Assembly: GCF_000317145.1 (NCBI RefSeq)
Contig: NC_019697.1
Coordinates: forward strand, 2,948,385 to 3,012,384
Direction of reading: 5' to 3'
Source: Chamaesiphon minutus PCC 6605
GTDB taxonomy: Bacteria > Cyanobacteriota > Cyanobacteriia > Cyanobacteriales > Chamaesiphonaceae
Length of the DNA: 64,000 bases
The position numbers and the translations under genes are program-made. A model generated the notes under the pieces. That model made no database searches. It was given only the letters and a program-made list of their open reading frames with translations, and had not been told where the DNA came from. Shown piece by piece: positions 38,857 to 47,814 of this stretch (the first letter of the stretch is position 1; each line of letters opens with the position of its first letter).

Positions 38857-39050
38857 GTAGGCTTTAGGCTTTAGGTTGAAAATAGTAGGCTTTAGGCTTT
38901 AGGGGTTAGGCTTTAGGCTTTAGGCTTTAGGTTGAAAATAGTAGGCTTTAGGGGTTAGGCTTTAGGCTTTAGGCTTGTAAATGGTTGTTTGTTGGAGCTT
39001 TGACTCAACCAGGCATTTTCCCTAAAGCCTAATACCTAAAGCCTAACACC
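38857..39050 (+). repeat. Heptamer tandem repeats (TAGGCTT type) with inverted copies
   Basis: TAGGCTT/TTAGGCT units run in three blocks from 38857 to 38976, split by TTGAAAATAG. Inverted copies (CCTAAAGCCTAA) follow at 39021-39050. This is like the short tandemly repeated repetitive sequences known in cyanobacteria. The two parts could pair into a long hairpin between upp and the AKR gene. Confidence 0.85.
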
Positions 39051-39055
39051 TATAC

Positions 39056-39709
39056 TTAGGTTCCAAAAGCTCGATCGCCAACATCGCCCAAACCAGGAAC
39101 GATAAAACCAACTTCATTGACATGTTCGTCAATCATTGCAGCATAAATACTCAGGGTGGGATACTCCTCACTCAGCTTTTGTAAGGCTGGAGGTGCGGCA
39201 ATAATTGCAATAATCCGCACGTATGCCGGATCGATGCCTCTACTGACTAGCTCAGCCATCGCTTGCATTATCGTGCCGCCAGTTGCTAACATCGGCTCGG
39301 CAATAATAATCCGCGTCTCTGGATCGAAGCGATCGGGTAATTTATTTAGATAGCAACTTGGGAGCAATGTCTCTTCATTGCGTACCATTCCCAGATGATA
39401 AATCGCTGACTCTAAGGGTAAGACAGACTGAATCCCTTCAACTAATGTCAGTCCCGCTCTCAAAATGGGCACGATCGCTAGTTTAGTCTGGGGATGGACG
39501 AATGTCGCGGTAGTTTCAGTTAATGGTGTCGGAATTTGAATATCGATCGTCGGTAGCCATTCCCTAATCGCTTCATAAGCCAACCACTTGCCCAATTCTG
39601 CCAAGGTTTGACGCATGATTTTGGGCGTAGTCTCGACATTCCGCGCCATTCCTAACCAGTGTTTGATTAATGGATGCGGCGGGACGTAGACGCGTAATTG
39701 GATTGCCAT
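39056..39709 (-). CDS. upp: Uracil phosphoribosyltransferase
   Basis: The 217-residue protein has the UPRTase pattern: VPILRAGLTLVEGI, the PRPP-binding loop EPMLATGGTIMQAM, and the uracil-binding tail EVGFIVPGLGDVGDRAFGT. It salvages uracil to UMP with PRPP. The ATG at 39709 is preceded by a G-rich repeat tract. The usual length is about 208-216, so it is complete. Confidence 0.93.
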   Translation of the reverse strand: MAIQLRVYVPPHPLIKHWLGMARNVETTPKIMRQTLAELGKWLAYEAIREWLPTIDIQIPTPLTETTATFVHPQTKLAIVPILRAGLTLVEGIQSVLPLESAIYHLGMVRNEETLLPSCYLNKLPDRFDPETRIIIAEPMLATGGTIMQAMAELVSRGIDPAYVRIIAIIAAPPALQKLSEEYPTLSIYAAMIDEHVNEVGFIVPGLGDVGDRAFGT

Positions 39710-39718
39710 AATTTGGTT

Positions 39719-39789
39719 GGGAGTTGGGGAGTGGGGGAGTGGGGGAGCGGGGGAGTTGGGGAGTGGGGGAGTGGGGGAGTGGGGGAGTT
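39719..39789 (+). repeat. G-rich GGGGAGTG tandem repeat
   Basis: About nine imperfect copies of GGGGAGTG/GGGGAGTT lie between upp and the TlyA gene. The runs of four or five G could form G-quadruplexes. On the minus strand they lie just upstream of the upp start. Confidence 0.8.
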
Positions 39790-39836
39790 CAAAATCACTA
39801 TCAACTATCCACTATCAACTATTCACTACCCTCTAC

Positions 39837-40718
39837 CTAATTCAATGCCTGTCGTGCGGATTCGGTCATGGATCGAATTTCGCTTACATCTGGTACCGTG
39901 ACTGGTTCATCACCATTTGTATTTAACCACAATAAATACTCAATATTTCCGGCGGGGCCGACTAGTGGCGACCAGGTTAAGCCGCGATAGTACCAGCCTA
40001 AATCTTGCGCGGTTGCTAATACCCCAGCAATTGCCCCGGCTTGCGCTGCTAAATCTCTGACTACTCCATTCTTACCGATCGAGCCTTTACCCACCTCAAA
40101 TTGCGGTTTAACTAGCAATACGAGTTCTTTTGGCGGTGCCAGTAACAAGGCTAATGCTGGTAAAATTTTATTTAGCGAAATAAACGAAACATCGACGACT
40201 CCTAAGTCAGGGAGAGGTACTGGATAAACACCCTCGACTGGCTCGCCATAAAGTTCGGCGGGTGTCAAATGCCGAATATTCGTGCGCTCGCGTAAAGTTA
40301 CTCGCTCGTCTGTCCGCAGTTTCCAGTCTACTTGTCCGTAGCCAACATCGATGCCGTAGACTTGTTTGGCACCTGCTTGCAATAAACAATCGGTGAAACC
40401 ACCTGTAGAAATACCGCCATCGAGGCAAATGCGATCGAGTGTGGCAATTGCAAATGTTTTGAGAGCTTTGGCTAGTTTTTCACCACCACGCGAGACAAAT
40501 CTTGCTCTGGCTTTGACTTCGACTGTCGCTGTAAGTAAAATTGCCGCACCAGCTTTATCTACAATCTCGCCGTTGACTCGAACTTCTCCCGCTTGAATCC
40601 AGCGTTGTGCCAATTGACGAGATTCGCATAGGTTTCGTTCTATTAGCAGTAAATCCAGACGTTGTTTTTTCAAGTCAGCAACAGGGCAGGGGGAAACGAT
40701 CGATCTTAAAAATAACAT
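39837..40718 (-). CDS. TlyA-type rRNA methyltransferase (S4 plus FtsJ domains)
   Basis: The 293-residue protein has an N-terminal S4 RNA-binding domain (QRLDLLLIERNLCESRQLAQRWIQAGEVRVNG) and a Rossmann methyltransferase domain (DGGISTGGFTDCLL as SAM motif, VVDVSFISL). TlyA proteins 2'-O-methylate rRNA cytidines. The SAM motif has GGIST where GAST is usual, a mild change. The first 15 residues lie before the S4 homology, so a TTG start near 40673 is possible. Confidence 0.88.
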   Translation of the reverse strand: MLFLRSIVSPCPVADLKKQRLDLLLIERNLCESRQLAQRWIQAGEVRVNGEIVDKAGAAILLTATVEVKARARFVSRGGEKLAKALKTFAIATLDRICLDGGISTGGFTDCLLQAGAKQVYGIDVGYGQVDWKLRTDERVTLRERTNIRHLTPAELYGEPVEGVYPVPLPDLGVVDVSFISLNKILPALALLLAPPKELVLLVKPQFEVGKGSIGKNGVVRDLAAQAGAIAGVLATAQDLGWYYRGLTWSPLVGPAGNIEYLLWLNTNGDEPVTVPDVSEIRSMTESARQALN

Positions 40719-40788
40719 GGGCTAGTGGCAACTGGCCGAGATCGATTTGTCTATTTTTTGTTATAGTTTTGACTATACCCGATTGTCG

Positions 40789-41187
40789 CTACCAGACCAC
40801 TCCATCACTAGCAACCGATCGGCTATTGGCACTGCACCACAATTGCCACAAATACAACTCTACTCGCTCGGTCAATTGCGAGACAAAGATCCCTTCGGAA
40901 CTATCTACATCAGTCGCCAGCCAATAGCCACTGAGTCCGATTTCTACTCGATCGAGATCGCACCGATTGACGGTTACAGTGTTTTCTTGTTGTTGATCGA
41001 GATAAAAACCGATCGCCGTAGCTTCACAAACCAGATCTGGTAGTAGAAAAGCAGCTTTTTCTGAGGTAACGTACAGCGTTTGACCGATACTAGTGGCGAA
41101 GATTAGCCGTTGCTCTACCCAATCCTCAATGTCAGAATCGAGCAGCTCTAGATGTAAATCTGTTTCTGTATATATCAATTTCAACAT
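40789..41187 (-). CDS. Conserved hypothetical protein (cyanobacterial)
   Basis: The 132-residue protein (MLKLIYTETDLHLELL...) has no named domain that I recognise. It is acidic with alternating beta-like segments (FATSIGQTLYVTSEKAAFLLP; GFYLDQ; VNRCDLDRVEIGLSGYWL), no signal and no membrane helix. It has a normal start and codon use like its neighbours. The TlyA start is 70 bases downstream on the same strand, so they may share a transcript. Confidence 0.7.
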   Translation of the reverse strand: MLKLIYTETDLHLELLDSDIEDWVEQRLIFATSIGQTLYVTSEKAAFLLPDLVCEATAIGFYLDQQQENTVTVNRCDLDRVEIGLSGYWLATDVDSSEGIFVSQLTERVELYLWQLWCSANSRSVASDGVVW

Positions 41188-41284
41188 AAATCTTCACGGG
41201 ATGGAGGAAGTTAGACTGCTATCTCCTCGCTGTAGCTTAAAGAATAATTGTGAGGAAATTGTGAGGATGGCAGAAATAATTATT

Positions 41285-41455
41285 CTAGACGGAGTCAAGT
41301 TCTGAAATCGAGCTAGAGCCTAAAGTTTGTTCTGCAAGTACTTTTTGGCTAAATCGTTCGCATTGGCGATCGCGGCTGTAACTCGATAATGCTTGACGGA
41401 AAACTTTTAAGTCGAGCGTTGGTGGAGATCGCCCTTCCCAATAACTGGCTTCCAT
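41285..41455 (-). CDS. Possible small protein of 56 residues
   Basis: An open frame on the minus strand from ATG 41455 to TAG 41285 encodes MEASYWEGRSPPTLDL..., with a balanced composition and a plausible soluble helix (DRQCERFSQKVLAEQTLG). No Shine-Dalgarno is evident. It could be a real small gene or a remnant. It fills most of the gap 41188-41654, which otherwise shows only AT-rich promoter-like sequence before the next gene. Confidence 0.4.
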   Translation of the reverse strand: MEASYWEGRSPPTLDLKVFRQALSSYSRDRQCERFSQKVLAEQTLGSSSISELDSV

Positions 41456-41654
41456 TTCTACTGACGATCTGCTCTAGGTAATGCTTACACTAACGTTATC
41501 CTAAATTCCGTAATGTTTAATGCAGAAAAATATGACAAATATGCATCAATGCTGAATAATTAGTTAAAGTTTGGAAAATATTTGCTATTTATTGCAAAAA
41601 ATACTACACTAAATACACCACCCTGTTTATCCAATTGCTCGGAGCAACCAACAA

Positions 41655-42011
41655 ATGCATACACTCAAGCGTACACCAACCACCGAAATGGAGGTTACTA
41701 GCATTCGGCTAGAACGCGAACTCAAAGAACGGCTGAAAGAAATTTCTGGACATCAAGGTTATCAAGCATTGATCCGCGAAGTTTTGTGGAAATACGTACA
41801 GCAAAAGTCTGGCGATTATCGTCATCGATTTACGTCTGAAGATATCCGCGCTACTGTTGCGGCAACAGCCAATGCTGAAGAACGTTGCGGCATTACGGGT
41901 AAGATTATCAATCCTAACGAACCAATGTTATTGGGTTTGACTAGTACCTGCGATTTTATTCCGCTTTCACTCGACAGTCTAACTGCCGTAGCTCAAGAGC
42001 CAACCGCTTAA
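41655..42011 (+). CDS. Ribbon-helix-helix-type small protein, conserved in cyanobacteria
   Basis: The 118-residue protein starts MHTLKRTPTTEMEVTSIRLERELKERLKEISGHQGYQALIREVLWKYVQQ, the strand-helix-helix shape of RHH/CopG DNA-binding proteins. A second part has CGITGKIINPNEPMLLGLTSTCDFIPLSL with a CxxT...C pair. The C-terminal role is unknown. It is probably a transcription regulator. It is followed by a hairpin and a strong terminator. Confidence 0.75.
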   Translation: MHTLKRTPTTEMEVTSIRLERELKERLKEISGHQGYQALIREVLWKYVQQKSGDYRHRFTSEDIRATVAATANAEERCGITGKIINPNEPMLLGLTSTCDFIPLSLDSLTAVAQEPTA

Positions 42012-42019
42012 TAACCGCT

Positions 42020-42043
42020 AACCGCGATCCGAGGATCGCGGTT
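42020..42043 (+). terminator. Hairpin after RHH gene
   Basis: AACCGCGATCC and GGATCGCGGTT form an 11-bp perfect inverted repeat with a 2-base gap. There is no T tract, so it may be a processing or pausing hairpin. Confidence 0.5.
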
Positions 42044-42102
42044 ACTCTCAATTCAGATTGGATAGCCGAAATTATTCAGAGTTAACCTCTACATAATTTC
42101 TC

Positions 42103-42160
42103 AAAAAAAAGCGATTGCTAACTCTGTTACTAATTAACCATGAGTAGCGATCGCTTTTTT
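42103..42160. terminator. Bidirectional intrinsic terminator
   Basis: The arms are AAAAAAGCGATTGCTA (42105-42120) and TAGCGATCGCTTTTTT (42145-42160), a 16-bp stem with one G-U wobble. The A tract on one side and T tract on the other let it work from both strands. It separates the RHH gene from apcF. Confidence 0.8.
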
Positions 42161-42371
42161 GTATATTTCGATAGATTTTAGCGCACTGGGCATCAATAAA
42201 ATGGTCGGCATTGCCAACCGATTATCTCGATCCCATCGCAAATGGCTCCAGTTGGCTTTCCAAGCTGGAGCTGCGCTAATTGATATATTTATTAGATGTT
42301 TGGCTGGCGTCAATAACGAGCTATGCGCTCGAAAAATGTGCATCCGTATAGCTAGGCTCGGTGCTTAGAGA

Positions 42372-42881
42372 TTAGAGATCTCGTTCGCTGATCTCACGAG
42401 TCATATGGTCGAATGGTGCATCTACACAACTAGTATCGGCGACACCAGAGGTAGCGAGCAGATCCTTAACCAAATCCTTCATGATTTGAACCCCACGCAC
42501 TGTCGGAGCGATCGGAACGCCTAGAGAGTTGTAAGTCTCCCGCAAGCCTTGAAGGACTCGCTCATCTAAAACATTGGTGTCTCCAGCCACGATCGCGTAA
42601 CTAGCATACCGAAGATAGTAATCCATATCCCGCAGACAAGCAGCATAACGTCTAGTGGTGTATGCATTCCCACCAGCACGGATCAATTCTGGTAATTCTT
42701 CAAATAACTGCGAAGCCGCTTTCTTGACGATTAAGGCTGCATTGGCGTTGATTACGCCCGCCGCAGCAATTCTCGCCGTGCCAGTCTCGAAATAGGATTT
42801 TAAGCTATCGATGGCATTCCGGTCTAAATAACGACCTGTTATATCGTAAGTTTTAATGAGATTTGTTACAGCATCCCGCAT
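42372..42881 (-). CDS. apcF: Allophycocyanin beta-18 type subunit (ApcF), phycobilisome core
   Basis: The 169-residue protein is a phycobiliprotein beta-type subunit. The chromophore Cys is in AACLRDMDYYLRYASYAIVAGDTNVLDERVLQGLRETYNSLGV (Cys near 81), and GGNAYTTRRYAACLRD is typical of allophycocyanin beta. The end ADTSCVDAPFDHMTREISERDL resembles ApcF rather than ApcB. ApcF replaces ApcB in the core cylinder next to ApcE and helps pass energy to photosystem II. It stands alone here, as apcF often does. Confidence 0.88.
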   Translation of the reverse strand: MRDAVTNLIKTYDITGRYLDRNAIDSLKSYFETGTARIAAAGVINANAALIVKKAASQLFEELPELIRAGGNAYTTRRYAACLRDMDYYLRYASYAIVAGDTNVLDERVLQGLRETYNSLGVPIAPTVRGVQIMKDLVKDLLATSGVADTSCVDAPFDHMTREISERDL

Positions 42882-43063
42882 GAGATCGTCCCAACAATAA
42901 TTCTTTTATCGGTTTATCAGTATCGCAGAAAACCACCCCTCTCTGGCATAGCTACGTTACAATTCGCAATTGTATTCTAAGATTTGACTCGATTCATTTT
43001 GCTAGGTTGGCGGGGAGTTGGGAGCGATGAATAGGCATCTTATGCTCTCAAACTCAATAAAAA

Positions 43064-43097
43064 TCAGCCCAAGCGTTGCGGGAAACGCTTGGGCTGA
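43064..43097 (-). terminator. Intrinsic terminator for the gene at 43120-43398
   Basis: A perfect 14-bp stem (43064-43077 with 43084-43097, 6-base loop) is followed on the minus strand by TTTTTATTG. It lies 23 bases after the gene's stop. Confidence 0.88.
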
Positions 43098-43119
43098 TAG
43101 ATGTATCGTTCGTGTCAGT

Positions 43120-43398
43120 TTAATGGCTGCTGATGACCTTCTGGGCACTGTTGTTAACCTTATTCGGTTTAGACCATGGTAATAACCAATTAAAGCTAGT
43201 TCTTGGCTGAGAGATTAAGGTCAACTCCTCTGGATAGCGCGGCTGGGGATCGTTGGCCAGCACTACTGGTGGCACCATATCGGGGTCGTAAGCAATAACG
43301 GTATCTACAATCCCCGATCGAGATTTTACTTCTACCTTTTGTCCGGGACGATATACAGCTATTTCTTGCGCTTCGCTCCAGATTGCTCGCTCTATCAT
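43120..43398 (-). CDS. Hypothetical small cyanobacterial protein
   Basis: The 92-residue protein (MIERAIWSEAQEIAVYRPGQKVEVKSRSGIVDTVIAYDPDMVPPVVLANDPQPRYPEELTL...) has a short beta-rich region resembling a small SH3-like fold (GQKVEVKSRSG). The C-terminus is basic and polar. Family not recognised. A clean terminator and a normal start support a real gene. Confidence 0.72.
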   Translation of the reverse strand: MIERAIWSEAQEIAVYRPGQKVEVKSRSGIVDTVIAYDPDMVPPVVLANDPQPRYPEELTLISQPRTSFNWLLPWSKPNKVNNSAQKVISSH

Positions 43399-43582
43399 TA
43401 CTACGATCCCCGTTATACTACTGATTAATTTTACTTATCTTTAAGATACTCAAATTATCTAACAGGAAAATGAAATTTGGTTAATTACGATACTTTTTTT
43501 TAATATTTTGTTTTGAATCTCTCTGCGACAGGGCTGAAAGAGGGGGGAGCGAGGGGGAGACTGATGGCAAGGATGGAATTAT

Positions 43583-44122
43583 TTACTTAAAGCCTAAATC
43601 TGTGCCGCTACCCGCATGGATCAAAGCTAATTGCGCGTACTTCTTCGCGTGGAGAATCAACCCATCTGCTTCGGCATCGTCGATTTGGCGTAGACATTTA
43701 GCAGGCACTCCCACCATTAACGAACGTGGCGGGACATCTTTTGTCACCACACAACCCGCACCAATAATGCTACCACTGCCAACGCGGACGCCATCTAAAA
43801 CAATCGCGCCAATCCCAATTAGGCAGCCTGTTTCGACATAAGCTGAATGAATGACAGCGCGGTGTCCGACTGTGACGTAACTCTCTATAGTAGTAGGTTG
43901 TCCGGGATCGCCATGCACGATCGCACCATCTTGGATGTTAGTGTAAGTACCGATCTCGATCCGCTCGACATCACCGCGTACTACCGCACCATACCAGATA
44001 CTCGCACCAGATGCGATCGAGACTCGTCCCATGACGGTGGCGTTCGCTGCGACAAATGCTGCTGCAGAGACATCTACAGGCGGCCAGAAGGTGGGTAAGT
44101 TTGGGTTGTGAGGGGATTTCAT
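43583..44122 (-). CDS. Gamma-carbonic-anhydrase-like hexapeptide-repeat protein
   Basis: The 179-residue left-handed beta-helix protein has repeated hexapeptides ([67 protein letters not shown]). The metal-binding His residues of the gamma class appear in IVHGD and GHRAVIH. Relatives are carbonic anhydrase homologues near CcmM or YrdA; activity is not assured. The length is that of the short, catalytic-domain-only form. Confidence 0.88.
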   Translation of the reverse strand: MKSPHNPNLPTFWPPVDVSAAAFVAANATVMGRVSIASGASIWYGAVVRGDVERIEIGTYTNIQDGAIVHGDPGQPTTIESYVTVGHRAVIHSAYVETGCLIGIGAIVLDGVRVGSGSIIGAGCVVTKDVPPRSLMVGVPAKCLRQIDDAEADGLILHAKKYAQLALIHAGSGTDLGFK

Positions 44123-44418
44123 GCGGGTTGGAGATTTTGGATTTTGGATTGGCGTTATAGATAAACCTGTTGGCTTTTAAATAATTCCAAATTTGTCAAT
44201 CTAATGTTCGATCGATCCACGATCGAGAGTTAAAGATAGGCTCAAGTTTACTCGATGTCGATCCACATCAAAAAGGGTAAGAGCAATTAATTACCCTTAC
44301 CCATTTTCTATTGAGTATTCTCCGATGGTCATCTAATGTCCATGCAAAACCTAGTTACTGGCATAATCCGAGGATCTAGGCTCTTGCTAATGTCTCTACA
44401 CGTTTACCAGATGTAAAT

Positions 44419-45498
44419 TTACTCTTCATCGTCATCATCAGTATCTTCGCTCTCTTCCTCAGCTTGTTTGAGCGTATTGGCAGAGACGGCGACACCAGTA
44501 TTGAGTTTGTCCAATACTTGCTGCTGGACTTTGGTTACAAACTCAGCGTTTTCTTCCATGTACTTGACGGTATTGTCGCGTCCCTGAGCGAGATTGTCGC
44601 CTTCATAGCTGTACCAAGCACCACGACGGGTAATCACGCCAGTTTCTTCGGCGAGATCTACCAAACAACCAACAGTAGAGATACCCTTACCAAAGATGAT
44701 ATCGAACTCAGCAATGCGGAATGGAGGTGCGACTTTATTTTTGGCAACTTTGACTTTGACGCGGTTACCATATTCGCCTTCATTGGCACGTTTGAGGGTT
44801 TGAATGCGACGGATATCCAGTCGTACCGAGGCATAAAACTTGAGTGCGGTACCGCCAGTGGTGGTTTCGGGACTACCGTAGGTGACGCCGATTTTTTGAC
44901 GGAGTTGGTTGATAAAAATTACCGTACAGCCAGACTTGGAAATACTACCAGTAATTTTGCGCAAAGCTTGGCTCATCAAACGGGCTTGTAAGCCCATGTG
45001 TGAGTCGCCCATATCGCCCTCGATTTCCGCACGCGGTACCAATGCAGCGACTGAGTCAATCACGACGATATCGACAGCAGCAGAGCGGACTAGTTGATCG
45101 ACGATTTCTAAGGCGGCTTCGCCAGAGTCGGGTTGTGAAACCAGCAGATTGTTGATATCTACGCCTAGTGCCGCAGAATAGGTTGGATCTAGGGCATGTT
45201 CGGCATCTACAAAGGCGGCGACACCGCCCGATCTTTGGATTTCTGAGATGGCGTGCAACGCGAGGGTGGTTTTACCAGAACTTTCAGGGCCATAAATCTC
45301 GATGACTCTACCTTTGGGCAAACCGCCACCCAAGGCAATATCTAGGGTCATCGCCCCGCTCGATATGGTTTCTACCCGCATCCGCTGGGCATCACCGAGA
45401 CGCATAATCGCCCCTTTCCCAAAAGACTTTTCGATTTGGTTGAGGACTAAATTCAGGGCTTTCTGTCTGTCTGGGCTATTTGTGATTTGGGTTGCCAT
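44419..45498 (-). CDS. recA: Recombinase RecA
   Basis: The 359-residue protein has [14 protein letters not shown] (Walker A), [41 protein letters not shown] (L2 region) and an acidic DDDDEE tail. I start at MATQITNS (45498) and not six codons upstream, because AGAGG lies 6-7 bases before that ATG. It drives homologous recombination and the SOS response. The promoter upstream is good and includes a LexA-like word. No intein is present. Confidence 0.97.
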   Translation of the reverse strand: MATQITNSPDRQKALNLVLNQIEKSFGKGAIMRLGDAQRMRVETISSGAMTLDIALGGGLPKGRVIEIYGPESSGKTTLALHAISEIQRSGGVAAFVDAEHALDPTYSAALGVDINNLLVSQPDSGEAALEIVDQLVRSAAVDIVVIDSVAALVPRAEIEGDMGDSHMGLQARLMSQALRKITGSISKSGCTVIFINQLRQKIGVTYGSPETTTGGTALKFYASVRLDIRRIQTLKRANEGEYGNRVKVKVAKNKVAPPFRIAEFDIIFGKGISTVGCLVDLAEETGVITRRGAWYSYEGDNLAQGRDNTVKYMEENAEFVTKVQQQVLDKLNTGVAVSANTLKQAEEESEDTDDDDEE

Positions 45499-45562
45499 TA
45501 ATGCCTCTATGAACAAGGGGAAAGTTGATGTTAGCTTGCCTTAGTTTAACTAGCAAAAGCTT

Positions 45563-45606
45563 GGTGCATAGGTACTATTATACTCTCTATGGGGTCTAAA
45601 AGTCAA
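45563..45606 (-). promoter_or_regulatory. recA promoter with LexA-like box
   Basis: On the minus strand TTGACT (45606-45601), 18 bases, TATAAT (45582-45577) is a near-consensus promoter. Just downstream, AGTACCTATGCACC (45576-45563) matches the cyanobacterial LexA consensus RGTACNNNDGTWCB at all but one position. Confidence 0.65.
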
Positions 45607-45744
45607 AGTTTGCTGCACTGTCATTCGTATGATACCCGCCATTGTGCGGTTAGCTCCCAAGTCAATAATTTTAAATTTTTTAGTTAAGAATTGTAAAAAT
45701 TGCCTATAATAGTAGATATATAAAAACAATCTATTTGCACCCTA

Positions 45745-46074
45745 ATGTCTAAGTCGCAACCGTCAGAGCAAGAATTGCTCCAAAGTATCCTCCAACCCTT
45801 GCTTGTAGACTTTGATTACTGGTTTGGTCGATCGAAAGAATTGTTAGAACGGGAACGCATTGCTTTTATGAGTCCCAGTGCCCAATCCGAGCTATTGGCT
45901 AGAGTAGAACGCGCCCAACAAGAGGTCAGCGTTGCTAAAATGTTATTCCAAGCCGTGGGCGGACAAGCAGGGATCGAAGCCAGTCAAATGGTGGGTTGGC
46001 ATCAAATCGTCACTGAGTGTTGGCATGTTTCGATGCAGTTAAGACAGTCGGAACAGTCTAAGATAGAAGAGTAA
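45745..46074 (+). CDS. DUF2605 family protein
   Basis: The 109-residue protein has the family pattern ELLQSILQPLLVDFDYWFGRSKELL...QAVGGQAGIEASQMVGWHQIVTECWHVSMQLRQ. It is all helical and soluble, of unknown function, and known to me only from cyanobacteria. It is often next to a DUF2973 gene, as here. A TATAAT at 45705-45710 lies upstream. Confidence 0.8.
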   Translation: MSKSQPSEQELLQSILQPLLVDFDYWFGRSKELLERERIAFMSPSAQSELLARVERAQQEVSVAKMLFQAVGGQAGIEASQMVGWHQIVTECWHVSMQLRQSEQSKIEE

Positions 46075-46236
46075 GGGTGACCCAGGTTATCTGAATTTCT
46101 CATAAAAGCTGAATCGATAGTCCAAACATCTCCCCCTGCATGTTGCTTTTTTCGATCTGCTGACATAGATCTGTCAGATATCGCCCCAATTTTCCTTTGC
46201 TACCTCTATTCTTGGATCTTTGTGTAGGACAGTGAC

Positions 46237-46542
46237 ATGTTACAAATAATTTATCTAATTGCCTTTACCATTTTGGCATTTCTCGCGATCGGCAATCTGA
46301 TTCGCAGTCTGATTGGGTTTAGCATGGATGCGTCACAACCTAGATCGATGACCGATCCTAATTCTCAAGGTTATCGCTATCGCGCGGGTTCCGTGCCTCA
46401 CCCCGAATTGCTCGACGATTTGGGCAATGTCACTACCGAACCATTATTAATTATGAAGTCGATTAGTATCGAAGATGCGCGGACGAGACTAGATGCGTTG
46501 TATCATAACGATCTGCCTCGTTCGGCTGAGGGTGAGAATTAA
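46237..46542 (+). CDS. DUF2973 family membrane protein
   Basis: The 101-residue protein begins with a single membrane helix (MLQIIYLIAFTILAFLAIGNLIRSL) and ends with the family signature HPELLDDLGNVTTEPLLIMKSISIEDARTRLDALY. Function unknown. The last 16 bases of the gene region (GGCTGAGGGTGAGAAT) are repeated just past the stop at 46559-46574. Confidence 0.82.
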   Translation: MLQIIYLIAFTILAFLAIGNLIRSLIGFSMDASQPRSMTDPNSQGYRYRAGSVPHPELLDDLGNVTTEPLLIMKSISIEDARTRLDALYHNDLPRSAEGEN

Positions 46543-46599
46543 CAGCTCGCGCGCGCTGGGCTGAGGGTAAGAATAGATCTTCTCCTAGCATAAATTGAA

Positions 46600-47451
46600 G
46601 TGTTGACCACCGTGCGTAAAGTAGCATACCTCCTGATTTTGACAATCGCGATCGCGATTGTCGGCTGTCGCAATCCTGACATTCCTTCAGGAGGTGAGAC
46701 TCAGGGTAATATCAATTTGCTGATGGGGAATCCCTCTCAAGCAACTAGTTCCCCCGGTAACTCCGAAAACTACCTACTCGTGCGCCCTCAATACGCGCTG
46801 TCTTATTCCAAAAATAAAGGGATACCTAATTGGGTAGCGTGGCAGCTAAATGAGTCGTGGCTGGGAGACGCGCATCGCGTTGGTAAATTTGCACCAGATG
46901 ACGCTTTGCCCGCAGGTTGGGAGCGCGTTAAGCCTTCTGATTATACTGGGAGCGGATTCGATCGCGGTCACATGACAAATTCGGAAGATCGCAGTCGTTC
47001 TCCAGAGGATAATATTCAGACTTTTTTGATGACGAATATTCTGCCCCAATCGCCCGATAATAATCAGGGACCATGGGTAGGTTTAGAAAATTACTGTCGT
47101 CAACTCGCCAGATCTGGGAAAGAATTATTTATTATTTCTGGAGGACACGGACAGGGTGGCATTGGCAAAAATGGCCTCAGAGCGACGGTAGGACAAGGTA
47201 AGGTATTAGTACCTGCCGTCACCTGGAAAGTTATATTAGTACTAGATAAACCTAATGCTGGCGTGGCTGGGGTCGATAAAAATACCCGCACCATCGCAGT
47301 TATAATGCCGAATAAGCAAGGGATTAAATCCGATCCTTGGCAACAATATCTAACTTCAGTTAAAGATGTCGAAAAGTTAACTGGATACAAATTTTTTACC
47401 AGCGTACCTGCCCAAATCCGCGAGGTTATCGAAGCCCGGGTCGATCGCTGA
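46600..47451 (+). CDS. DNA/RNA non-specific endonuclease, NucA-like lipoprotein
   Basis: The 283-residue protein starts at GTG 46600 (an internal GTG at 46612 is possible). A lipobox-like signal (LTIAIAIVGC) suggests export and lipidation. The catalytic DRGHMTNSEDR motif with the His general base, and NILPQSPDNNQGPW, mark the beta-beta-alpha-metal nuclease family of Anabaena NucA. It should degrade DNA and RNA outside the cytoplasm. No NuiA-like inhibitor gene is seen nearby, which is not needed if the enzyme is exported. Confidence 0.9.
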   Translation: MLTTVRKVAYLLILTIAIAIVGCRNPDIPSGGETQGNINLLMGNPSQATSSPGNSENYLLVRPQYALSYSKNKGIPNWVAWQLNESWLGDAHRVGKFAPDDALPAGWERVKPSDYTGSGFDRGHMTNSEDRSRSPEDNIQTFLMTNILPQSPDNNQGPWVGLENYCRQLARSGKELFIISGGHGQGGIGKNGLRATVGQGKVLVPAVTWKVILVLDKPNAGVAGVDKNTRTIAVIMPNKQGIKSDPWQQYLTSVKDVEKLTGYKFFTSVPAQIREVIEARVDR

Positions 47452-47814
47452 TATTTCTATTGTGAAGCTCTAATATTTTACCGCGATCGATACCAACGCG
47501 GATAATTGGGTCGCGATCGACAAAGCTCCTGTTGCTAGATCCGATGGTTAACCAGTACTACTGACTATTACAGATTATTAATGAGGATCTAATAGGCGAT
47601 CGCCGATCGCCTATGCTGAAAATTGGCTGAGTATTTTTACCTACATCTTAATCTGAAGATCGATCTCGATCTGTAATATTGAGGCAGCTTCCGATCGGGG
47701 TTCTAGGGCTAGCTGCTTTTTAAAAACATTACTACCGATCGATTATCGCTCTGAACTATTTTTTAGAGTAAAAAGCTCAGCCGCGATCCCAATATAATAA
47801 GGACATAAATAATC
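47452..47814. other. Intergenic region before cpcL with hairpin
   Basis: In 363 bases I see a TAGGCGATC/GATCGCCTA hairpin (47593-47613) built on HIP1 words, many CGATCG words and an AAGGA at 47799-47803 about 11 bases before the GTG start of the next gene. No gene is seen. Confidence 0.5.

Noticed and set aside
39698-39926. Gly/Ser/Val-rich frames over the GGGGAGTG array
   Set aside because: Products of the G-rich tandem repeat (GVGEWGSGG type), not genes.
42159-42368. 69-codon plus-strand frame between the terminator and apcF
   Set aside because: Starts within the terminator stem and has no ribosome site; no recognisable domain. Possibly a remnant, but not supportable as a gene.
44464-44991. 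Plus-strand frame of 175 codons opposite recA
   Set aside because: Antisense shadow of recA with no start signal or family resemblance.
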